From NCBI GenBank assembly GCA_016208645.1, contig JACQXP010000253.1:1-9222 (forward strand): DNA of 9,222 nucleotides. The letters run 5' to 3'. The stretch comes from Candidatus Methylomirabilota bacterium. GTDB lineage: Bacteria; Methylomirabilota; Methylomirabilia; Methylomirabilales; 2-02-FULL-66-22. The first letter of the stretch is position 1, and each line of letters begins with the position of its first letter. Shown one piece after another: positions 6,071-9,222 of the stretch. Both the position numbers and the translations under genes were made by a program. A model generated the notes under the pieces. That model was not told the origin of the DNA. It was given only the letters and a program-made list of their open reading frames with translations, and searched no databases.

Positions 6071-6150
6071 CAGATGAACGTCCGCCTTAGGCGGATCTTG
6101 CCAGGACCGATCCGCCGTGGCGGATCCGCCTCTGGCGCGACAGATGAACG
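6071..6150. repeat. Palindrome cluster bounded by 10-base direct repeats
   Basis: CAGATGAACG occurs at 6071-6080 and again at 6141-6150. The 60 bases between hold two perfect hairpins: TCCGCC-TTA-GGCGGA (6081-6095) and GATCCGCC-GT-GGCGGATC (6109-6126). The second merges into the palindrome GGCGGATCCGCC (6119-6130). This fills the lysZ-lysJ gap. It resembles a tiny palindromic mobile repeat with target duplication, or a REP-like element, but no family is recognised. Confidence 0.75.
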
Positions 6151-6162
6151 CAGATACAAGAA

Positions 6163-6966
6163 TCATTGGATGACGGTGCCGTGGCCAGAGAGGGCGGAGG
6201 TCACGGGCTGTTCGACGTTGGCGCTCGCCAGGATGACGCGCCGGACGCCGCCCCGCAAGGCGATGACGGCGGCCATGAGCTTGCGCTTCATCCGTCCGTG
6301 CGCCAGGGGCATGAAGTCGTCAATGGCCCTGGCCGGGATCTTGTCCACGAGGGAGTTCGGGTCGTCCAGTTGGCGGAGGAGGCCGGGCACGTTGGAGAGC
6401 AGGACCAGCTCCTCGGCCTTGAGCCCCGCGGCCAACTCGGCCGCCGCGGTGTCGCCGTCCACGTTGACCGCCTCGCCCTCGTAGCTCGCCCCCGGCGGGC
6501 ACAGCACAGGCAGGTAGCCGTGATCGAGGAGGAGGGTCACCAGGCCGGCATTCACCCGCTCCACCTTCCCCGTGTAGTCGCCGCGCAGGACCTTCCGCTT
6601 GCCGCCCTCCAGGATGGTGATGGCGTCCTTGCGTTTTCCTTCGAAGATGCGTCCATCCAGGCCCGAGAGGCCCACGGCGTTGATTCGCCGCCGCTGGAAG
6701 GCCTCGACGATGGCCTTGTTACCCTTGCCGCAGTAGGCCATCTCGAAGATCTCGAGCGTCTCCCGGTCGGTGTACCGGCTCTGGATGCCGGAGACGGAGG
6801 TCACGAAGCGCGGCGGCTTGCCCAGTTTCTCCGCCAGGACGTTGGTTTCGCCCGAGGCGCCGTGGACCAGAACGACCCTCCGGCCGGCGCGCAGGATCTC
6901 CGTCAGGTCCGCCACCGTCGGGTCAATCTGAGTCCCGGATCCGCCACCGATCTTGACGATAAGCAT
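6163..6966 (-). CDS. lysZ: LysW-aminoadipate (or LysW-glutamate) kinase
   Basis: This 267-residue amino-acid kinase of the ArgB fold phosphorylates the side-chain carboxyl of aminoadipate (or glutamate) attached to LysW, using ATP. Visible features are Lys5 in IVKIGGGSG (phosphate binding), LVHGASGETN (33-42), SRYTDRETLEIFEMAYCGKGNK (63-84), GLSGLDGRIFEGKRKDA (99-115), VNVDGDTAAAELAAGL (167-182) and GRMKRKL (224-230, catalytic lysine region). The SRYTDRETLEIF...AYCGK and GLSGLDG..F.G.RKDA blocks are hallmarks of LysZ and separate it from N-acetylglutamate kinase ArgB, which has HGGG and different substrate-binding segments. The length matches LysZ. The ATG at 6966 lies 24 bases after the hicB stop; the spacer holds a heptamer repeat and no clear ribosome site. 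It is normally adjacent to lysY in this pathway; here four accessory coding segments separate them. Confidence 0.94.
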   Translation of the reverse strand: MLIVKIGGGSGTQIDPTVADLTEILRAGRRVVLVHGASGETNVLAEKLGKPPRFVTSVSGIQSRYTDRETLEIFEMAYCGKGNKAIVEAFQRRRINAVGLSGLDGRIFEGKRKDAITILEGGKRKVLRGDYTGKVERVNAGLVTLLLDHGYLPVLCPPGASYEGEAVNVDGDTAAAELAAGLKAEELVLLSNVPGLLRQLDDPNSLVDKIPARAIDDFMPLAHGRMKRKLMAAVIALRGGVRRVILASANVEQPVTSALSGHGTVIQ

Positions 6967-6972
6967 GATGCA

Positions 6973-6986
6973 GAGCCGAGAGCCGC
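6973..6986. repeat. Two-copy heptamer between hicB and lysZ
   Basis: GAGCCGA (6973-6979) is followed directly by GAGCCGC (6980-6986) and GAG. It is a short imperfect 7-base tandem in the 24-base spacer. The period matches the repeat at 4805-4858, although the unit differs. Confidence 0.5.
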
Positions 6987-6990
6987 GAGT

Positions 6991-7248
6991 TCAACTTGAG
7001 GCAGCGGATCTCACCAGCTTCGGGTCGTTTTGAATGATCACGGTGGGATTGGGGTTGGGCTTAGGAATCGGCAGGCCCTCTTGTCTCAGGACGGCGATGT
7101 GATCCTCCATCGCCCACTTGGCCTGATATAGGCAGTCTTCTACGGAGTGGCCGACCCCGGTGAATCCCTCGAGATCGGGGGAGTAGAAGCCGAAGAAATC
7201 CGGATCGTCCGTGGCGTCGATGAGCAGAGAGTATTTGAGGTCAATCAC
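6991..7248 (-). CDS. hicB: HicB-family antitoxin
   Basis: This 85-residue protein matches the HicB antitoxin core, a partially degraded RNase H-like fold: a strand-rich start (KYSLLIDATDDPDFFGFYSPDLEGF, residues 5-29), the turn GVGHSVEDCL (31-40) and a helix with AKWAMEDHIAVLRQEG (43-58). It ends in the proline-rich IPKPNPNPTV that is common in short HicBs. No added ribbon-helix-helix DNA-binding domain is seen. The GTG start at 7248 is supported by GGGAGAGG at 7252-7259 (minus strand), with the GGGAG core six bases upstream. The partner hicA should overlap its start. Only a C-terminal fragment of hicA remains, with its TGA at 7241-7243 inside hicB, so this antitoxin appears orphaned. It could still bind a HicA encoded elsewhere. 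GC in sampled rows is 53-60%, below the lys genes. Confidence 0.88.
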   Translation of the reverse strand: MIDLKYSLLIDATDDPDFFGFYSPDLEGFTGVGHSVEDCLYQAKWAMEDHIAVLRQEGLPIPKPNPNPTVIIQNDPKLVRSAASS

Positions 7249-7327
7249 TTGCCTCTCCCGTTTTCAGACCGGCCGCCTTCAGGATGGCCCAACAAGTGCC
7301 GGTCGGGGAGATTCTCTTCGCCGCGTC
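7241..7327 (-). pseudogene. HicA toxin remnant (C-terminal fragment only)
   Basis: Directly after the TAG stop of the DUF2442 gene, and in the same frame, 28 codons read KRISPTGTCWAILKAAGLKT and neighbours before TGA at 7241-7243. This matches the C-terminal part of HicA double-stranded-RNA-binding-like toxins, where a '...i..GTL..ILkqaGL...' segment ends the protein. The frame overlaps the hicB GTG start by eight bases, as in intact hicAB pairs. There is no start codon in the fragment, and the N-terminal half with the catalytic histidine of HicA (typical total 60-80 residues) is missing. The junction with the DUF2442 stop suggests that a deletion or insertion removed the 5' part. It could only be expressed by stop-codon readthrough from DUF2442, for which I see no evidence. 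Confidence 0.72.
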
Positions 7328-7636
7328 CTACTTGGCCTGCACCCTTCGAGCGTTGAGCCATTTCTTGAGGGATTGAGGACTCTCTCCCGAGCGGCGACCC
7401 GCCAGAAGCCCGGCGACGGTCAAGTCTTCGTCCAAGTCCGGCCAGTGGATGAAAGCGCCATCTCCGAAGAACTCAAAGCGGTTCCGTTCCGCCTGGGTCG
7501 CGTGCCACAACCGTGGATACCACGCGAGCGGCACGACAATGGTTCGTCCATCCACGAGGTCAACCGTGAGCGCCTCATCGCTGACGATAAGCTGGAGCGC
7601 CCGAGCCTCTTGCAGTTCACCGACCGAAGAATTCAT
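7328..7636 (-). CDS. DUF2442-family protein, partner of DUF4160 gene
   Basis: The 102-residue protein shows the full DUF2442 pattern: LTVDLVDGRTIVVPLAWYPRLWHATQAER (residues about 23-51), FEFFGDGAFIHWPDLDEDLTVAGLLAGR (about 54-81) and a basic tail SLKKWLNARRVQAK. The conserved core is the 'DGR.I.VPL.WYPRL' segment plus 'IHWP.LDED.sv..LL.G'. Biochemical function is not established. DUF4160-DUF2442 neighbours are commonly proposed as a type II toxin-antitoxin-like pair, with DUF2442 the likely antitoxin-side or DNA-binding partner. That is family knowledge and not shown here. The ATG at 7636 lies inside the DUF4160 gene (20-base overlap), with GGAG at 7644-7647 (minus strand), seven bases upstream, so the two are translationally linked. 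The TAG stop is followed in frame by a hicA remnant. Confidence 0.9.
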   Translation of the reverse strand: MNSSVGELQEARALQLIVSDEALTVDLVDGRTIVVPLAWYPRLWHATQAERNRFEFFGDGAFIHWPDLDEDLTVAGLLAGRRSGESPQSLKKWLNARRVQAK

Positions 7637-7853
7637 GCCATTTCTCCAGCAATCTCTCCCGATGCTCGTGAATCAGGGCTGATATGGCGTTAAGCTCGGA
7701 CCTATTGTAACCCCCAGCCTGCTGCAAGGCAACAGGATCCAGCCAGAACTTTGCCACCCGGTTCTCCCGCCTGACATGGATGTGCGGCGGCTCCTCGCGA
7801 TCAAGGGAAACGAAAAACAGACGATAGGGTCCAATCCTCAGAACTGTAGGCAT
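7617..7853 (-). CDS. DUF4160-family protein
   Basis: This 78-residue protein has the complete DUF4160 signature: MPTVLRIGPYRLFF (1-14), the EEPPHIHVRR motif (about 21-30) with paired histidines, AKFWLDPVALQQAGGYNRSEL (about 34-54) and a C-terminal helix ending LLEKWHEFFGR. Length and ends agree with the family, so it looks intact. The conserved PPH-HV region gives the only candidate catalytic or metal-binding residues, but the activity is not established. Its gene is nearly always followed by DUF2442, as here, where it overlaps by 20 bases. The pair is usually discussed as a toxin-antitoxin-like module. The 113 bases between lysY and this ATG carry no clear promoter or ribosome site; only a short GGGGCCA direct duplication on the minus strand is noticeable. 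Confidence 0.9.
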   Translation of the reverse strand: MPTVLRIGPYRLFFVSLDREEPPHIHVRRENRVAKFWLDPVALQQAGGYNRSELNAISALIHEHRERLLEKWHEFFGR

Positions 7854-7966
7854 GCCTGAGCATCGCCTGAATCGAGCTGTAGCGGGTCATGAAAATCATC
7901 GAGATGCACAGAGGAACTCCCCAGCGCACGCCGCGAGGGTCGTGTCTGTGGCCCCTGGCCCCTGTA

Positions 7967-9007
7967 CTAAATCGGGTGCAGCCCCGGAAACTCCAGGCCC
8001 GCCGTCTCGGGCAGGCCGCAGGCCAGGTTCATGGCCTGCACCCCGTTGCCGGCGGCGCCCTTGACCAGGTTGTCCAGGGCCGCCATGACGACCAGGCGCG
8101 CCCCACGGGCATCCCTCTCGAAGCCGATGTCGCAGAAATTCGTGCCGGCCAGGATCTTCGGCTCGGGGTAGCGGTAGATGCCCTGCCGTTCTTTCACGAT
8201 CCGCACGAAGGGCTCGTCCCCGTACTCGGACCGGTAGACCTTCCACAGGTCCTTCTCCTCGACCCCTTCCTTTACGAAGACCTGGCAGGTGGCCAGGACG
8301 CCGCGGACGGCCTCGATGGCGGTGGCGCTGAAGTGGACCGTGGGCGGTTGGCCTATGCTCAACTCCTGGACGACCTCGGCGGTATGGCGGTGGCCGGTCG
8401 GCTGGAAGGAGCGGACCGATCCGCTGCGCTCCGGGTGATGAGTGGACAGGTGGGGGGTATCGCCGGCAGCCGACGAGCCGACCTTGGCCTCGATGAAGAT
8501 CTCGCGCCGGGCCACGATGTCGTGCTTGAAGAGCGGCATCAGTCCCAGGATGGACGCGGTGGCCAGGCAGCCGGCGCCGGTGATGAGCCTGGCCTGGCTG
8601 ATGGCCTTGCGGTGGAGTTCCGGGATGCCATAGACGAACCGTTCCAGGTACTCGGGGGCTTCGTGGGGGTGGCCGTACCACGCCGGGTAGTCGGCGGGGT
8701 TCCGCAGGCGAAAGTCGGCGCTGAGGTCAACGATCCGTTCCGCCAGGCCCTCCAGTTGTCCGATCAGCCGCATGGCGCTGCCGTGGGGCAGGCAGAGGAA
8801 CAGGACCTCGCACGGCTTCAGCTCGTTGATGCTGGTGAATTTGAGCTGGGATTGCTTCCGGAAGTTCGGGTGGATCGTGTGGACGAAGTGCCCGGCGTTG
8901 GATTCGGAGGTGGCCTGGACGACCTCGACTCCCGGATGCCGGAGGAGGATGCGGAGGGCCTCGCCCCCGGTGTAGCCCGAGGCCCCGACGATGCCGACCG
9001 TGAGCAT
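7967..9007 (-). CDS. lysY: LysW-aminoadipate 6-phosphate (or LysW-glutamyl phosphate) reductase
   Basis: This 346-residue NADPH-dependent dehydrogenase of the ArgC/ASADH family reduces the LysW-bound acyl phosphate made by LysZ to a semialdehyde. Features in order: the Rossmann motif VGIVGASGYTGGEALRIL (4-21), FLCLPHGSAM (70-79), VDLSADFRLRN (93-103), the catalytic cysteine Cys147 in ITGAGCLATA (142-151), GDTPHLSTHHPE (182-193) and PTGHRHTAEV (203-212, active-site histidine region near 206-208). The GAGC-ATA context of the cysteine is typical of LysY, whereas ArgC normally has NPGCY. The length matches LysY. The ATG at 9007 has AGGG seven bases upstream (9015-9018), a modest ribosome site. 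ArgC is the alternative if the LysW system were absent, but lysZ with strong LysZ-specific motifs lies in the same cluster. It is the first lys gene of the cluster in this window. Confidence 0.93.
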   Translation of the reverse strand: MLTVGIVGASGYTGGEALRILLRHPGVEVVQATSESNAGHFVHTIHPNFRKQSQLKFTSINELKPCEVLFLCLPHGSAMRLIGQLEGLAERIVDLSADFRLRNPADYPAWYGHPHEAPEYLERFVYGIPELHRKAISQARLITGAGCLATASILGLMPLFKHDIVARREIFIEAKVGSSAAGDTPHLSTHHPERSGSVRSFQPTGHRHTAEVVQELSIGQPPTVHFSATAIEAVRGVLATCQVFVKEGVEEKDLWKVYRSEYGDEPFVRIVKERQGIYRYPEPKILAGTNFCDIGFERDARGARLVVMAALDNLVKGAAGNGVQAMNLACGLPETAGLEFPGLHPI

Positions 9008-9222
9008 GTTTTAGCCCTGAGCGGCCGACCCCGGGGCCACCCCTCCGGGCGCCGGGCTCCGACGATGCCGGGCCGGCCTTGCTCCGGGTCGGGCCGTCCT
9101 GCTGGACGGCCCTCCGCGCCGCGGGTCCGCGAAGGCGGACCACGGCGACCGGACCCGGCCAGCCCCGCGGGCCCGTCGCCTCGGGCCGGCCCCGGGGTCT
9201 CCGCATACGGAATACACTGCAA
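9008..9222. other. GC-rich spacer upstream of lysY with hairpins
   Basis: This 215-base stretch to the window edge is very GC-rich and I find no convincing gene in it; none of the three minus-strand frames resembles the C-terminus of LysX or LysW. It carries a strong hairpin at 9091-9112 (9-bp stem GGGCCGTCC/GGACGGCCC, TGCT loop), a second at 9125-9140 (GTCCGC/GCGGAC, GAAG loop), and two related CCCCGGGG blocks near 9030 and 9190. It is the leader of lysY if that gene is transcribed from its own promoter. Confidence 0.6.
9091..9112. repeat. Perfect 9-bp hairpin in lysY leader
   Basis: GGGCCGTCC (9091-9099) and GGACGGCCC (9104-9112) are exact complements around a TGCT loop. On the minus strand it is not followed by a T-run, so it does not look like a plain terminator. 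Confidence 0.7.

Noticed and set aside
5142..6077. Plus-strand open frame of about 311 codons opposite lysJ
   Set aside because: lysJ carries every aminotransferase motif in frame. The opposite frame has low-complexity Gly/Ala/Val composition and no recognisable family.
6166..6999. Plus-strand open frame of about 277 codons opposite lysZ
   Set aside because: It is a mirror of the lysZ codons with no domain signature and no ribosome site.
8818..9222. Minus-strand frame open to the right edge as a possible LysX or LysW C-terminus
   Set aside because: The residues are repetitive Pro/Gly/Arg, do not resemble the ATP-grasp C-terminus or the zinc-ribbon carrier, and the frame runs deep into lysY in a different phase.

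Overview
This is a high-GC bacterial window. Hand-counted rows of the metabolic genes run near 70% GC. Two patches of toxin-antitoxin-type genes are visibly lower, about 52-60% in sampled rows. The lineage cannot be fixed from sequence alone. A LysW-dependent amino-acid pathway, high GC and an Nramp-UspA pair are compatible with deep-branching bacterial groups such as NC10/Rokubacteria-type or Deinococcus-Thermus-type lineages, but this is a weak inference.

Left part (1-2934, plus strand): four tightly spaced genes form a probable metal-handling operon. They are the C-terminal end of a ZIP-like metal permease (truncated by the window edge), a membrane-anchored small cupredoxin with a complete His-Cys-His-Met type 1 copper site, an Nramp-family Mn2+/Fe2+ transporter, and a two-domain UspA protein. 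The UspA gene starts inside the transporter's stop codon. After a 214-base gap holding a near-consensus sigma70-type promoter comes a compact vapBC toxin-antitoxin pair (3149-3729, plus strand) of lower GC.

Right part (3757-9007, minus strand): the genes for the LysW carrier-protein route to lysine (or ornithine) are read right to left. They are lysY (reductase), then lysZ (kinase), lysJ (aminotransferase) and lysK (hydrolase that releases the product from LysW). LysX and the carrier LysW are not in the window and would be expected elsewhere, possibly beyond the right edge. Together these enzymes phosphorylate, reduce, transaminate and release an amino acid held on the LysW C-terminal glutamate.

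Between lysY and lysZ, in the same direction, sits a block of small accessory genes. It holds a DUF4160-DUF2442 pair, a headless hicA remnant that I found in the 80-base gap between annotated frames, and an intact hicB. This looks like a decayed toxin-antitoxin island lodged in a biosynthetic operon. The non-coding gaps of the lys cluster carry short heptamer tandem repeats (4805-4858, 6973-6986), a palindrome cluster bounded by 10-base direct repeats (6071-6150) and a GC-rich hairpin region (9008-9222). I found no tRNA, rRNA, CRISPR array or complete insertion sequence.
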